Part shown: positions 1 to 9,942 of the stretch, one piece after another
Layout of the letters: the number at the start of each line of letters is the position of its first letter
How positions within the stretch are numbered: position 1 is the stretch's first letter
Assembly (NCBI RefSeq): GCF_020342435.1
Contig: NZ_CP080504.1
Coordinates: 565,692 to 629,691 of the forward strand
DNA from: Candidatus Vallotiella sp. (ex Adelges kitamiensis)
Lineage (GTDB): Bacteria > Pseudomonadota > Gammaproteobacteria > Burkholderiales > Burkholderiaceae
DNA length: 64,000 nt
Direction of reading: 5' to 3'
Translations under genes and position numbers: made by a program
Notes under the pieces: model-generated
Database searches by the model: none
Told to the model about the DNA's origin: nothing
Seen by the model: the letters and a program-made list of their open reading frames with translations, nothing else

Positions 1-234
1 CGGGTCAATTGTGCCCTTGCCAACAGCGGTCGCTACTTTCAGATGAAATACAAAGTATGCAATGACATTAAAGATGGAGGCGAACGCCACAGCCTGATAC
101 GGCTTCAGCACACCTGTCGATACGACGGTCGCGATTGAGTTTGCTGCGTCATGAAATCCATTCATAAAATCGAATATCAATGCGACAGCAACTAGTAGCG
201 TAACCACCCATACAGAAAGTTGAATCGAATGCAT
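1..234 (-). CDS. pit: PiT-family inorganic phosphate permease (N-terminal part, cut by window edge)
   Basis: Reading down from the ATG at 234 gives 78 residues open to the window edge. They begin MHSIQLSVWVV and contain the PiT signature GFHDAANSIATVVSTG at about residues 26-41, in which the Asp and Asn are conserved in sodium- or proton-coupled phosphate transporters. The first 25 residues are hydrophobic and form a membrane segment. The gene begins 12 bases after the DUF47 stop, so both are likely one operon; the same pairing is common in Burkholderia and other bacteria, where the DUF47 protein is thought to modulate the permease. The rest of the gene lies outside the window. Confidence 0.9.
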   Translation of the reverse strand, partial: MHSIQLSVWVVTLLVAVALIFDFMNGFHDAANSIATVVSTGVLKPYQAVAFASIFNVIAYFVFHLKVATAVGKGTIDP

Positions 235-246
235 TAGCCGCCCCGT

Positions 247-873
247 CTATGCGTTCTCAAGCACAATACCTTCAATGATGTTCGCGACATCTTCGCACTT
301 ATCTGTTACAGCTTCAAGCAATTCAAAGATTGCCTTTAGCTTAATAAGTGTTTTGACGTTATCCTCTTCACGAAATAACTTAGATATTGCTGATCTTAGT
401 AGTCGATCTGCATCAGATTCACAACGATCGATATCTTCGCAAGCTTTTAAGATCATAGTGGCGCGTTTCATATCTTGTAACAAAGCCACTGCTGTTTGGA
501 CACGTTCGCAAGTAAGCCGGCAGACATGCGCAAGTTCGTTTGCTTCAGGGGTTACTGCCTGTACATCATATAATGACACCGAAGTCGCAACATCCTCCAT
601 CAAGTCCAGGATGTCATCCATTGTCGTGATCAGCTTATGAACCTCATCTCGATCTAGCGGGGTAATAAAGGTTTTGTGTAGCAAATCAATACATTCATGT
701 GTTAGCTTATCTGCGCGTTTCTCATTCTCCTGCACGTTTTTTTTATGAAACTCAGCGTTAGGCAGGTCTTTAATTAACCGCTCGAGTTCGAGACTAGCAT
801 CGACCATGCATTTCGCATGAGCATTAAATATTTCGAAGAACTTGCCTTCAGTAGGCATAAATCGTCCGAACAT
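247..873 (-). CDS. DUF47 / PhoU-like phosphate transport regulator
   Basis: A 208-residue protein of the DUF47 (TIGR00153, PhoU-like) family, made almost entirely of alpha helices with many Asp/Glu patches. Family-typical stretches include the acidic segment TTMDDILDLMEDVATSVSLYD near residues 83-103 and DIDRCESDADRLLR near residues 146-159. In PhoU-type folds such acidic motifs bind metal ions and the protein associates with phosphate transporters. It is the first gene of a two-gene unit with the PiT permease, 12 bases apart. The start at MFGRFMPTEGKFFEIFN matches the family start. It is presumably cytoplasmic; the exact regulatory action is inferred from the family. Confidence 0.9.
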   Translation of the reverse strand: MFGRFMPTEGKFFEIFNAHAKCMVDASLELERLIKDLPNAEFHKKNVQENEKRADKLTHECIDLLHKTFITPLDRDEVHKLITTMDDILDLMEDVATSVSLYDVQAVTPEANELAHVCRLTCERVQTAVALLQDMKRATMILKACEDIDRCESDADRLLRSAISKLFREEDNVKTLIKLKAIFELLEAVTDKCEDVANIIEGIVLENA

Positions 874-1038
874 GAACCCCTCGGAAGTAATAGGTAACCT
901 ATATACAACAGTATACTTTTACATCTAAACGTAATTAGATTGTATGAGTAAGATATACATGCTATTCGCTGCACGTTTTAATATATAAATAGCGCATGTA
1001 ATTTACAGACATACTAATACTTAAACTAAAAACCTGAG

Positions 1039-2427
1039 TTATTTTCTGTCTAAAAACGACGCTGCGCTAGCGAAATTATCAAATTTCGTATGCGGTCCTA
1101 AGAATGTCAGACGAACAAACCCAATCGGGCCATTCCGCTGTTTGCCTATAATAATCTCAGCTACTCCCTTATCAAGACTGTCTGGGTTATAAACCTCGTC
1201 TCGATAAATAAACAAGATTATATCCGCATCCTGTTCAATTGCACCAGACTCACGCAAATCAGACATAACTGGCCGCTTATTCGGTCGCTGCTCTAGACCT
1301 CTATTTAGCTGGGAGAGTGCGATAATCGGCACATCAAGCTCTTTAGCTAAGCTTTTTAGAGAGCGTGAGATTTCAGAGATCTCTGTCGCACGGTTTTCGC
1401 CCGATGATGAACTGGTCATTAGCTGAAGATAATCAACAACAATCAATCCTAGCTTGCCACACTGGCGTGCTAGTCTTCGTGCCCGAGAGCGCAATTCTAT
1501 TGGATTAAGCCCGCCAGTCTCGTCTATAAAAATCTGCGCTTCACTCATTTTACGTACTGCATGCGTAAGCTTAGGCCAATCCTCATCAGTCAACCGTCCA
1601 GTACGTATTCGGTGTTGATCGAGCCGACCAATCGAACCAAGCATTCGCATTACAAGTTGTGTACCAGGCATTTCCATCGAGAATACGGCAACTGGTAAAC
1701 CATACTCTACCGCAACATATTCACCGATATTCATCGAGAAGGCGGTTTTTCCCATTGATGGCCGCCCCGCAACAATAATCAATTCGCCACCATGCATTCC
1801 CGAAGTCATTCGGTCTAAGTCAATAAAACCGGTTGGTGTACCTGTGACATCGCTTGGATTTTCTGTGTGGTATAGTGCATCAATCCGCTCGACTACTTGT
1901 GTTAGTAACGGCCCAATCTCGAGAAAGCCTTGTATGCCGCGCTGACCTTCTTCCGCGATAGAGAAGATCTTTGCTTCGGCTTGGTCAAGAAGCTGCCGAA
2001 CTTCTTTACCTTGTGGATTAAATGCATCACTAGAAATTTCGTCAGCTGCAGTTACTAATTTACGCAATACTGCTCGGTTTCTTACAATCTCGGCATACCG
2101 CCGGATATTCGCTGCACTGGGCGTATTTTGCGCAAGTGCATTCAAATAGACAAGGCCTCCAATGCAATCCGCCTTTCCTACAGAAGAGAGTGACTCGAAT
2201 ACTGTAATTACATCAGCTGGCCGAGACATAATAATTAGCTTGCCAATATGCTCATAAACAAGCCGGTGATCAAAGCGATAAAAATCCCGGTAATTTAAAA
2301 AGTCCGCAATTCGATCCCATGCGGCGTTGTCAAGCAGCAAACCACCAAGTACTGATTGTTCGGCCTCGATCGAATGGGGTGGAATTTTCAGTGATTCAAT
2401 TTGTGGATCGTTATTTAAAGCGTTCAT
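1039..2427 (-). CDS. dnaB: Replicative DNA helicase DnaB
   Basis: A 462-residue hexameric replicative helicase that unwinds DNA at the fork. The N-terminal DnaB domain (HSIEAEQSVLGGLLLD, residues 18-33) is followed by a linker and the RecA-like motor. Walker A is GRPSMGKT at 221-228, Walker B is LIVVDYLQL near 327-335, and the SQLNRGLEQR segment is the family's DNA-binding and arginine region. Length matches Burkholderia DnaB. It follows rplI with a terminator-like hairpin between them, so it may be transcribed separately from the ribosomal cluster. No defects are seen. Confidence 0.97.
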   Translation of the reverse strand: MNALNNDPQIESLKIPPHSIEAEQSVLGGLLLDNAAWDRIADFLNYRDFYRFDHRLVYEHIGKLIIMSRPADVITVFESLSSVGKADCIGGLVYLNALAQNTPSAANIRRYAEIVRNRAVLRKLVTAADEISSDAFNPQGKEVRQLLDQAEAKIFSIAEEGQRGIQGFLEIGPLLTQVVERIDALYHTENPSDVTGTPTGFIDLDRMTSGMHGGELIIVAGRPSMGKTAFSMNIGEYVAVEYGLPVAVFSMEMPGTQLVMRMLGSIGRLDQHRIRTGRLTDEDWPKLTHAVRKMSEAQIFIDETGGLNPIELRSRARRLARQCGKLGLIVVDYLQLMTSSSSGENRATEISEISRSLKSLAKELDVPIIALSQLNRGLEQRPNKRPVMSDLRESGAIEQDADIILFIYRDEVYNPDSLDKGVAEIIIGKQRNGPIGFVRLTFLGPHTKFDNFASAASFLDRK

Positions 2428-2470
2428 GGAAACCGATTATCAGTTATTCAACCATTCACGCAATGGTATT

Positions 2471-2508
2471 CAAAAAAAAGCAGGATCGGATTTAACCGTA
2501 TCCTGCTT
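2471..2508 (-). terminator. Rho-independent terminator between rplI and dnaB
   Basis: On the minus strand AAGCAGGAT (2508-2500) pairs with ATCCTGCTT (2486-2478), extended by a CGG/CCG pair around an ATTAA-type loop with one unpaired base, and is followed directly by a run of eight T. It lies downstream of rplI and 44 bases before dnaB, so it should end or attenuate transcription of the rpsF-priB-rpsR-rplI operon. Confidence 0.8.
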
Positions 2509-2539
2509 ACATGGGATCATCTGAAAGAATGCAGCAATT

Positions 2540-2992
2540 TTACTCCTGTGCGCTCAATATTGAAATTGTGATATCTGTGATCACATCGGTATGCAATGCT
2601 ACTTGTAGTACGTGATCACCAACTGTCTTTAGGGGACCTTTCGATAGACGCACCTGCGCTTTCTCAATAGCGAAACCTTGTTGCTTGAGTGCAGTAGAAA
2701 TATCTTGATTCGTAACTGAACCAAACAAACGGCCATCAACACCTGACTTTTGCGTAACCTGCAGAGTTAAGCTTTTCAGCTTCTCACTTTGAGCTTGAGC
2801 GGCAGCTAGCTTATCGGCTGCTATCTTCTCGAGTTCTACTCGTCGCATTTCGAATTCAGTAATCGCCGTTTTCGTCGCATGACGAACCTTACGTCGCGGA
2901 ATTAAGAAGTTACGTGCATAGCCATCCTTAACTTTGACGATATCACCTAGATTACCAAGTTTAACGATTTTTTCTAATAAAATAACTTGCAT
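2540..2992 (-). CDS. rplI: 50S ribosomal protein L9
   Basis: A 150-residue L9, full length for Burkholderia. The N-terminal rRNA-binding domain shows the family signature [19 protein letters not shown] and [15 protein letters not shown] (residues 1-36). It is followed by the long connecting helix rich in Glu, Lys and Ala (about 40-75) and the C-terminal domain with [14 protein letters not shown] near 85-98. L9 binds 23S rRNA near the L1 stalk base and helps frame maintenance. It is the last gene of the rpsF-priB-rpsR-rplI cluster, 21 bases after rpsR, with a terminator after it. Confidence 0.97.
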   Translation of the reverse strand: MQVILLEKIVKLGNLGDIVKVKDGYARNFLIPRRKVRHATKTAITEFEMRRVELEKIAADKLAAAQAQSEKLKSLTLQVTQKSGVDGRLFGSVTNQDISTALKQQGFAIEKAQVRLSKGPLKTVGDHVLQVALHTDVITDITISILSAQE

Positions 2993-3013
2993 GTGACCCT
3001 TTTTGATGCCGAG

Positions 3014-3289
3014 TTAGGCTTTGTGTAGGTCTGTATACGGCATTAACGCAAGAAAACGAGCCCGCTTAATCGCTGTATTTAGTTGGCGTTGATAGTGGGC
3101 TTTCGTACCAGTCAACCTCGCTGGCGTAATTTTACCATTTTCGCTAATAAAGTCTTTTAATGTCTCAATATCTTTATAATCGATATACTCAATGCTAGCG
3201 GCAGTGAAACGACAGAACTTCTTACGCTTGAAAAGCGGGTTTTGTTGTTGGCGACGCTTGTCGAATTTTTTACTAGTAGGACGAGCCAT
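3014..3289 (-). CDS. rpsR: 30S ribosomal protein S18
   Basis: A 91-residue S18 that binds 16S rRNA in the platform together with S6. The core [21 protein letters not shown] and [19 protein letters not shown] is present, and the C terminus [18 protein letters not shown] is typical. The ATG at 3289 gives [18 protein letters not shown], as in Burkholderia. Its first 17 bases overlap the end of priB in another frame, so the two are probably translationally coupled. Confidence 0.97.
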   Translation of the reverse strand: MARPTSKKFDKRRQQQNPLFKRKKFCRFTAASIEYIDYKDIETLKDFISENGKITPARLTGTKAHYQRQLNTAIKRARFLALMPYTDLHKA

Positions 3290-3605
3290 GATCAGTCTTT
3301 TTTATATCCAACAATGCTGTAATGTGGAATACTAGGATCTCTGCGTTATAGTGTTTTCTTGCTAGAAAACTGTCAAAATGCACACAAATACCTAATTTAC
3401 ACCCTATAACTTTGCTACTGATATCACCAGCAGCTAGCGCTAAAATTGTCAGCTTGATATGCCGACTAAAACCAGCCTCAATTATTTTGGACTTATGCTG
3501 TAACCTGCAATCAACAATTGGCACACTAGCTGGTGTATAACGTACTGGATCGCGATCAAGAACGCTAGCTACTAGCTTCAGTCGGTTTAACGTGTAGGTT
3601 AACAG
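3273..3605 (-). CDS. priB: Primosomal replication protein PriB, no canonical start codon
   Basis: Single-stranded-DNA-binding OB-fold protein that links PriA and DnaT in replication restart. The conserved PriB body runs from [20 protein letters not shown] (Asn codon 3585-3587) through [24 protein letters not shown] and [19 protein letters not shown]. No in-frame ATG, GTG or TTG exists at the expected start; the first canonical one is an internal GTG at 3524 that would cut off the conserved first strand. A Shine-Dalgarno AGGAG lies 4 bases before an in-frame CTG (3603-3605), which I use as the tentative start (110 residues). The C terminus is a few residues longer than usual and overlaps rpsR by 17 bases. 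The position between rpsF and rpsR is the Burkholderia arrangement. Identity is fairly sure, the start is not. Confidence 0.72.
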   Translation of the reverse strand: MLTYTLNRLKLVASVLDRDPVRYTPASVPIVDCRLQHKSKIIEAGFSRHIKLTILALAAGDISSKVIGCKLGICVHFDSFLARKHYNAEILVFHITALLDIKKTDHGSSY

Positions 3606-3636
3606 CTTTCTCCTTTTCTCTGAATTAAGCCTTATT

Positions 3637-4014
3637 TTACCTCTGCTCCTCAGAAGATTGTGGCTGTGCAGTCGCTTTTTTTGCTTCTTCGCGTTGCACT
3701 TCTTTCATCATTGGAGATGGACTGGTCTCCGCTTTTCTCATCTTAACAATTAGGTAGCGCAGTACCGCGTCATTAAACTTAAATGCGTGCTCTAGCTCGG
3801 TGAGAGTAACCTGGTCACATTCAATATTCATACAAACATAGTGTGCTTTCGCGAGCTTCTCGATCATGTAAGCTAACTGGCGGCGGCCCCAGTCCTCAAT
3901 ACGGCTAACATGATGCCCTCTGCTAATGATCATTGACCTATATTTCTCGATCATTGCGGGCACCTGCTTGCTTTGATCGGGGTGTACAATAAACGTAATT
4001 TCATAGTGACGCAT
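3637..4014 (-). CDS. rpsF: 30S ribosomal protein S6
   Basis: A 125-residue S6, which forms a heterodimer with S18 on the 16S rRNA platform. Typical elements are [19 protein letters not shown] at the start, [20 protein letters not shown] (about 41-60) and [12 protein letters not shown] (about 85-97). The tail is basic and rich in Glu, Lys and Ala. It is the first gene of rpsF-priB-rpsR-rplI. A strong AAGGAG Shine-Dalgarno sits just before the ATG at 4014. Confidence 0.97.
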   Translation of the reverse strand: MRHYEITFIVHPDQSKQVPAMIEKYRSMIISRGHHVSRIEDWGRRQLAYMIEKLAKAHYVCMNIECDQVTLTELEHAFKFNDAVLRYLIVKMRKAETSPSPMMKEVQREEAKKATAQPQSSEEQR

Positions 4015-4455
4015 AAATACTCCTTATGGATAGAAAACCACTCAAGCGTCAGGCAGATGTGGTAAGAGAGTCCAAACTATTCTAGTCTAATTTAACTACT
4101 CAGTACGTGCAATGAGCTTTTATATTTTTACTAAAGTTAGTATTAATTAACTTCTTTTTAGAAGAAGTTTAAAAGGTGATAATTATTTAAACACTTTCTT
4201 GTTTAATGCGGGTTTCTTCTGAAGATTCATCCCGAAAATGATATATTCATAAATAATAAACTTCAGTAGTTAATCGAGAGACTTAATAACAAGTTTGAAA
4301 TAACGAGGCGGTGTAGCATCAGACCTGAATTAGAATCAACTTCTAAGTTGATTTATCTGGTTGTGCGCAATATAGCGAACCGCCTAGTTAAGCTAGGAAA
4401 AACGTGCGTTATATATGTATGAACTAACTCTGATCAGACTCTTTAATCTATAAAA
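4015..4455. other. Gap upstream of rpsF, promoter region, no gene seen
   Basis: This 441-base stretch separates rpsF from the asparaginase gene. It must hold the rpsF promoter. On the minus strand a 5-bp stem ACCAC/GTGGT (4063-4037) lies in the leader just before rpsF; ribosomal S6:S18 leaders exist in bacteria, but I cannot see the CCG bulge that would identify one here. The rest is AT-rich without an open frame I can recognise. Confidence 0.5.
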
Positions 4456-5484
4456 TTAGTATTTATCAAACAAGCTTTGTAATATCGTGGGTTCGCTCCA
4501 GCCTTGCGCAAGCGCAAGCATTAGTAATACACGTGCTTTATACGGATTCAGTGTTCCAGCGCTAATTAGACCTAGCAAGTCATCTGGCGCGGCACCATTG
4601 CGCATCACATGTCCAGAGCCAACACGTGATGAGCGTACTACTGCAATGCTACGCATGCGTGCATTAACTAGTGCCTGCTGTAATGTCGTATGAATAGAGC
4701 CATTTCCAGTTCCAGCGATAACAATTCCACGCACCCCTGCGTCAACCAGAGCGTCAATAACTATACGCATCGCACCGGCATAACTAACAACAATCTGGAC
4801 CGCAGGTAGCGGATTCTGGGTATCTATAGCATTAATCTTGAATACTGATTCAATCGTATGCACACGCGTCACGCGTCTCTGAAATTCAACTCGCTTATCT
4901 TGGACCCAGCCTAGTATACCACTTTCCGGAGACGCAAATGCGTCAACTGCGTAGGTGCTAACCTTCGTGATATCACGTGCCCCATGGATCCGATTCGAGA
5001 AAGCGACTAGCACGCCACGTGCTACCGCATCTGGACACGCAGCAAGCGTCACTGCATTGAGAAGATTAAGCGAACCGTCAGCAGACAATGCAGTAAACGG
5101 CCGCATGGCGGCGGTTAATACAACTGGTTTTGCGCTCGTCACAGTTAAGTGCAGCCAATACGCGGTTTCCTCAAGAGTATCAGTGCCATGCACAATTACA
5201 AGCCCGTCGATGTCATCCTGCGCGAGTAATACATTGACACGTCGCGCTAGAGTGATCCACAGTGCATCGTCAAGGTCTTTGCTATCGATTCGCGCTACTT
5301 GCTCGGCACGAATCACCGCAACATCATCTAATTCAGGTACAGCGGCCAGTAGTCGATCCACACCAACTACTCCGGACGTATAGCCGATAGTTTGAGCTGC
5401 GTCAGATGCCTCTCCTGCAATAGTTCCGCCAGTCGCTAGAACCGCTACCGTAGGTCGTCTCTTATATGAGACACCCACGTTCAT
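4456..5484 (-). CDS. ansA: L-asparaginase
   Basis: A 342-residue type I/II-fold asparaginase that hydrolyses L-asparagine to aspartate and ammonia. The two catalytic Thr motifs are present: [15 protein letters not shown] (residues 13-27) and [17 protein letters not shown] (about 94-110), the latter with the Thr-Asp pair and followed by a Lys-containing [14 protein letters not shown]. There is no signal peptide, so the enzyme is probably cytoplasmic. Its ATG overlaps the ybiT stop codon as ATGA (5481-5484), which suggests translational coupling. The C terminus keeps the [18 protein letters not shown] segment of the family. The symbol is by similarity to Burkholderia annotation. Confidence 0.9.
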   Translation of the reverse strand: MNVGVSYKRRPTVAVLATGGTIAGEASDAAQTIGYTSGVVGVDRLLAAVPELDDVAVIRAEQVARIDSKDLDDALWITLARRVNVLLAQDDIDGLVIVHGTDTLEETAYWLHLTVTSAKPVVLTAAMRPFTALSADGSLNLLNAVTLAACPDAVARGVLVAFSNRIHGARDITKVSTYAVDAFASPESGILGWVQDKRVEFQRRVTRVHTIESVFKINAIDTQNPLPAVQIVVSYAGAMRIVIDALVDAGVRGIVIAGTGNGSIHTTLQQALVNARMRSIAVVRSSRVGSGHVMRNGAAPDDLLGLISAGTLNPYKARVLLMLALAQGWSEPTILQSLFDKY

Positions 5485-7073
5485 TCAAACCCCTGGCTGG
5501 TAAGGAATTCATCATAATGGCCCTGAAAGTTTACGATTGTGCCATCAGCTCGGACTTCTATAATTCTATCCGCCAGACCGTTGACAAATTCACGGTCGTG
5601 CGATACGAAGATCACAGTGCCATCATATTTCTCTAGTGCGATCTGTAGTGACTCAATCGACTCCATATCCATATGGTTCGTTGGCTCGTCCATCAGCAAT
5701 ATATTATGCCGGCCAAGCATTAGCTTGCCCCATAGCAAGCGACCTTTCTCGCCACCAGAAAGTACCTGGACGGATTTTTTCGCATCGTCGCCAGAAAATA
5801 GGAGGCGACCGAGCGTACTACGAATGATTGTTTCGTCGTCGCCTTTTTTACGAAACTGCCCGATCCAATCAATTAACGTTACATCGTCTTGAAAATCTTC
5901 GGAAGTGTCCTGCGGTATATAACCAATATTCGCATGCTCTGCGAAATGCACGTGCCCATCATCTAATAACAAGTTCCCACATAATGCACGTAGCAATGTA
6001 GTCTTCCCAGCACCATTCTCACCAACAATAGCAATTTTGTCACCTGGCTGAATAGATAAGCTCAAATTCTGAAAAATTGTTCGATCATATTTCTTTGTAA
6101 TCTGCTTTGCGAGTATCGCAATATTACGTAATTTCTTATCGAACTCAAATCGGACGAATGGGTTCTGTCGTGATGACGGCTTAAATTCCTCGATCTTAAT
6201 TTTATCGATCTGCTTAAGCCGGCTCGTTGCTTGACGAGCTTTAGACTTGTTCGCGGAGAATCGACGCACAAAGTCTTGGAGATCTGCAATGCGCTCTTTG
6301 GCTTTTACATTCGCGATAGCTTGCTGCTCACGCGCCTGAGCTGAGGCGAGCATATAATCATCGTAGTTGCCTGGATAAATCTTCAGCGTGCCATAATCTA
6401 TATCTGCTATATGCGTGCAGACTTGGTTTAGAAAGTGACGATCATGCGAAATGATAATCATGGTCGAATCGCGCTCATTTAGGATATTTTCGAGCCAGCG
6501 GATTGAATTAATATCCAGATTGTTTGTCGGCTCATCTAATAATAGCAAGTCTGGGTCGGAGAATAGAGCCTGCGCTAGAAGAACACGTAGTTTCCATCCA
6601 GGCGCAATGTTATTCATCAGTCTATTATGGTCTTCGATCGCAATACCAATACCGAGTAATAATTCGCTCGCCCTCGCCTCGGCGGTATAGCCACCATATT
6701 CAGCAAACTTTGTTTCTAATTCTGCCGCGCGCATGTAGTCATCATCACTCGACGCTAGGTTTGTGTAGATTGCATCACGCTCGCTTACTGCTTTCCACAT
6801 CTCAGCATGGCCAATCATTACAACGTCAAGCACCCGCATTTTCTCGTACGCGAACTGGTTCTGGTGTAGCTTACCTAGTCGCATATGCGACTTAAGCACG
6901 ACAGTACCAGCAGTAGGCTCTAGATCGCCCCCTAGGACCTTCATCAATGTTGATTTTCCGCAGCCGTTTGCACCAATTAGCCCGTAACGTTTGCACTCGC
7001 CGAACTTGACAGAAATATTTTCGAATAAGGGCTTAGACCCAAATTGCATCGTAATGTTCGAAGTAGATAGCAC
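5481..7073 (-). CDS. ybiT: ABC-F family ATPase YbiT
   Basis: A 530-residue soluble protein with two ABC ATPase domains and no membrane segments, the ABC-F architecture that acts on ribosomes. Sequence and length match E. coli YbiT closely, more than EttA. Domain 1 has Walker [10 protein letters not shown] (about 34-42; Cys where most homologs have Ser) and Walker [14 protein letters not shown] charged linker with [22 protein letters not shown] follows. Domain 2 has GENGAGKTT, signature [15 protein letters not shown] and [15 protein letters not shown]. It is upstream of and overlaps ansA. The cellular role of YbiT is not settled; a translation factor role is inferred from the family. Confidence 0.93.
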   Translation of the reverse strand: MLSTSNITMQFGSKPLFENISVKFGECKRYGLIGANGCGKSTLMKVLGGDLEPTAGTVVLKSHMRLGKLHQNQFAYEKMRVLDVVMIGHAEMWKAVSERDAIYTNLASSDDDYMRAAELETKFAEYGGYTAEARASELLLGIGIAIEDHNRLMNNIAPGWKLRVLLAQALFSDPDLLLLDEPTNNLDINSIRWLENILNERDSTMIIISHDRHFLNQVCTHIADIDYGTLKIYPGNYDDYMLASAQAREQQAIANVKAKERIADLQDFVRRFSANKSKARQATSRLKQIDKIKIEEFKPSSRQNPFVRFEFDKKLRNIAILAKQITKKYDRTIFQNLSLSIQPGDKIAIVGENGAGKTTLLRALCGNLLLDDGHVHFAEHANIGYIPQDTSEDFQDDVTLIDWIGQFRKKGDDETIIRSTLGRLLFSGDDAKKSVQVLSGGEKGRLLWGKLMLGRHNILLMDEPTNHMDMESIESLQIALEKYDGTVIFVSHDREFVNGLADRIIEVRADGTIVNFQGHYDEFLTSQGFE

Positions 7074-7512
7074 GGGGACGTCCTCAGAGCGGAATTCGGA
7101 AAATATAATTATTTTATCACCCCATCGCCCTTGACCAAGCTAGTCATGTATCGAAGATTGTCTCAATCGAGAAAATATGTCTTCTTCGTATAATTAAAAT
7201 CGTATAGCTCGGCTTTAGCACTAGGTAATAGATAAACAGCGTGCACAATACAAATTATATGTTCTTACACAATCTTAGTAGATCACTGATATTATTCATA
7301 ATAAACGGCAATAGTTATCCCGGGCGTAGATTAGATATTATTGTGGAGTAGTTATCTTGTTTAAGTATTCATGCTTAGATCTAGTTTATTACATTCGCCG
7401 ATACAAGCACGATAGGTGAGCTGCACTATCTATATACAATACGCTTGAGATCGCGCATAAACAGCGCCATCGTCCAACGCGTAACCTAGAATTCGCGTAC
7501 TGCTAACTATTA
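7074..7512. other. Gene-free stretch after the ybiT start
   Basis: About 440 bases upstream of ybiT (minus strand) and downstream of the metC relic. It must contain the ybiT promoter. I see no open frame, RNA gene or strong hairpin. Confidence 0.5.
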
Positions 7513-8080
7513 CTAGTACGCTGCTTTATCGCAAATACCGAGTGAGACTTTGTTCAATGTCAACGTGCAGATCAGCCTCACTCTCCACGCTAATATAAAA
7601 CGCATTAGTATCCTACGATGCGGCCACCTACAAACAGTACGTATCGCTGTAATATCATACGACATCACAATACTATAAGCTCTACCCCAACTCCAACCCA
7701 GCGAGAATAGCTCAAGCCCCTCGACGAATGCGTCCAGCTGTTCGGTTGAGTAGCAAGAGTCAAATACCACTGAATAATTCTCCTACACCTAGAAAATCTC
7801 GCTTCCAGTATATATAGCCTGAACAGTTATCAAAGGCTGGATGTAGAACTGCAGAAATTGCTAGGCAGCTTCTTAGCCAAGAGGAAATTGATAAGGCGCT
7901 TCGCACGTGTAAATGATAGCGAACTTCTATTGAGGGTAACCCACGCAGTACGAGCAGGCAATCATCAGTTGACATACCAAGGCCGAAACGCATGCGGGCT
8001 TTCTTCAGCGCGCGATCCGCTGTATCGCTTCTAGCAGACTAATACTTAGTCAGCGCTTGCACAAAAATATCGACCATATA
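7513..8080 (-). pseudogene. metC: Relic of cystathionine beta-lyase, C-terminal half
   Basis: Minus-strand frames keep clear MetC similarity in pieces. DIFVQALTKY (from 8071) is followed by an in-frame TAG, then TADRALKKARMRFGLG, DDCLLVLRGLPSIEVRY, AAVLHPAFDN-type residues and YWKRDFLGVGELFS. A frameshift near 7765 leads into VEGLELFSLGWSWG and IVMSYDITAIR, the active-site-closing region of the family. MetC is a PLP enzyme that makes homocysteine from cystathionine. The PLP lysine neighbourhood (ALTKY) is visible, but the first half of the gene cannot be found upstream. The stop, the frameshift and the missing N terminus make this a pseudogene. Confidence 0.75.
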
Positions 8081-8984
8081 TTTATACAGGTGTAGTTCGA
8101 AAAGTTATTCAAGATATAAAAATATAAGCAATGATCTTAATCTAAATAAGTCACAAAAATTGATTACAAAATACAATTCTTTATAAGATTCTTTTTAAGA
8201 ATTGCAATCACAGCATTCAGGTGTTCATGGGGATTATGACCAGCGTTATACTGAGTGCAGTATCCGAGCTGACTTAGTTTATATTACTGCTATCATACAT
8301 CGTACACTTGCTTTTATAAGCAAACCTCAACAGATATAAGATCTGTGTATGTAGCAGTTCATCTGTATTCATGTCAATGCGGTCTAGCTGTGATTGTATG
8401 CAGAATATTAAGCATTTTTCCATTCAATAGTGTACTAAAACCATAGATACATAGAGAGCTATAATTAGAAATTTCTCAGACGTGTGTAACGAATATTTTC
8501 TTAAAATCCGTGCAACCTACACGAGTCATAGACCCATCACCATCATCAAGATGATGGTGCTTAAAGAAGCGATAAATAAGTTGCTGTACCTTAAATTTAA
8601 GACTGTTCTGCCTACGAATAAATAGCACTTAAATTTATCATGTAGGGAGCTTCTTATCTGAGCCAGTAATTCTAAAGATTCGAAAAATATATGGACTATT
8701 AGCGCTTCTATGGCTTTTTGTCTGAGCAACTAATAATTGTTTTCCGGTTTGGTTTATTTTATTGCCCAGAGACTTCAGCGTCTTGCTAATTTTACATCTC
8801 AAGAATTTGATAAAGACTAAGTTAGAAACTTCTATAAGTATAGAATGGCATCTTTTCACGAAAATGCAGTATAGGACCGGTTCGTTTTGAGAGTTTTATT
8901 TAGGACTTTTCGCTCCGCACACAACACAGAAAATTACGACGACTAACTTTATCACGCAGTGCTTTTCGATATCAAGATACACAC
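8081..8984. other. Gene-free decayed stretch between metC and pgeF relics
   Basis: Nine hundred AT-rich bases. Two overlapping minus-strand frames of about 70 codons (8526-8859) resemble no family I know and lack convincing start signals. In Burkholderia pgeF is followed by polyhydroxyalkanoate genes, but I could not find traces of them. The missing first half of metC may have decayed here. Confidence 0.4.
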
Positions 8985-9770
8985 ACATTCGGTTAAGCTA
9001 ACTATATTAATGCTGCTACGGCCTGTTAAATAGAAACATAAGGAATGTATTAAGCATGCATGCGGATGGGCACTCACATCATGCAGGCCAACTCGCTCTA
9101 GCCTTACCCAGGCTAGAGCGCCGAGATTCACGAAGTATGTACGTTGTCCATCATTATAGACATCTATGGCATCTTTAACCCCAGAAAAGATTATAACGAA
9201 TGCCGGATTGGTCGAATCAAACTCTTTCGGCCCGGGCGCTTCGAGGAATATGCTACGCACCCTCTTCTCTAACTTGAAACATACTCGGGCCGATCAATGG
9301 GCCGAGATACGTGTGCAGAGCTTTGCTCGCGCGGCCATTATGGGTATTGTGTAAGCACAGCAAGCACACACAGAATCGGTAATATAGTCGGTAATATAGC
9401 CTAATTACGCCGCTAACAAGACCACGCTATCCTGCGTGTGCAGCACTAATAGCATAGCCATCTTCGTCACAAATTAATACAGTATACAATCAGCTAACAG
9501 TATTGTATAAATCACTTTTCTACGGTTAGTTACGTTGACATCAGCTGTTAGAGGATCAGTCTTAATCATTTTATCAGTGCGAACTACGCATGCACCAAGC
9601 ACTTGCTTAAACCATGATGTATGCGGTGCCTACCATCAGCTACTACGCACGACGGTTCTCATACACTGCAGTTATATCATCGCCGGTATACAGCCTAAAG
9701 TTCAGACCCTCGGGAACACATTTCGATTCCTTACCGAACCATTTTGGCCCTAGCTGACTGCCCCCATCAC
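8985..9770 (-). pseudogene. pgeF: Relic of PgeF/YfiH laccase-domain protein
   Basis: Scattered minus-strand frames, in the right order, match the PgeF (YfiH, DUF152) family, which in E. coli edits mis-made peptidoglycan precursors. EGLNFRLYTGDDITAVYENRR (from 9711) equals the family's GLNLG-HTGDD-AV-NR. CDEDGYAISAAHAG (from 9471), a TAG in place of the Trp codon, then RGLVSGVI match the HAGWRGL motif. LGPLIGPSMFQVREEG (from 9306) and GQRTYFVNLGALAWVRLERV (from 9146) follow. Several stops and frameshifts separate the pieces, and a 12-base direct duplication lies at 9376-9399. It directly follows rluD, the same neighbour as in E. coli. Confidence 0.8.
9376..9399. repeat. Tandem 12-base duplication inside the pgeF relic
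   Basis: The 12-mer TCGGTAATATAG occurs twice in a row (9376-9387, 9388-9399), just after the HAG-RGL region of the relic. It has no counterpart in the family and looks like a slippage event during decay. Confidence 0.9.
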
Positions 9771-9942
9771 GCATGGTAAGCAGCGTGCATATGCTAGAAC
9801 TTACGCGTCAGTTTGGAATAATACAGTGAGATAGTGTCAATTTAGAAAAACCCTAGAATATCATATCATCAATCACATTCATTTAGGAATTACCCCTCTC
9901 ATCATCTGTAACAATATTACTATTGTTAGTGTAGATATGTTG

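Noticed and set aside
8526..8859. Two overlapping minus-strand frames of about 70 codons
   Set aside because: No similarity, odd composition, no ribosome-binding site; likely chance in AT-rich DNA.
9094..9120. Inverted repeat CGCTCTAGCCT with its complement
   Set aside because: It falls inside the conserved ALAWVRLERV stretch of the pgeF relic and is explained by the former coding sequence.
9061..9306. First read as the N-terminal half of metC (an EAPG segment and an IMMDN-like frame)
   Set aside because: The flanking motifs (HAG-RGL, LGPLIGP-MFQV, GLNF-HTGDD-like) and the position behind rluD fit PgeF far better; the MetC resemblance is a chance reading in another frame.
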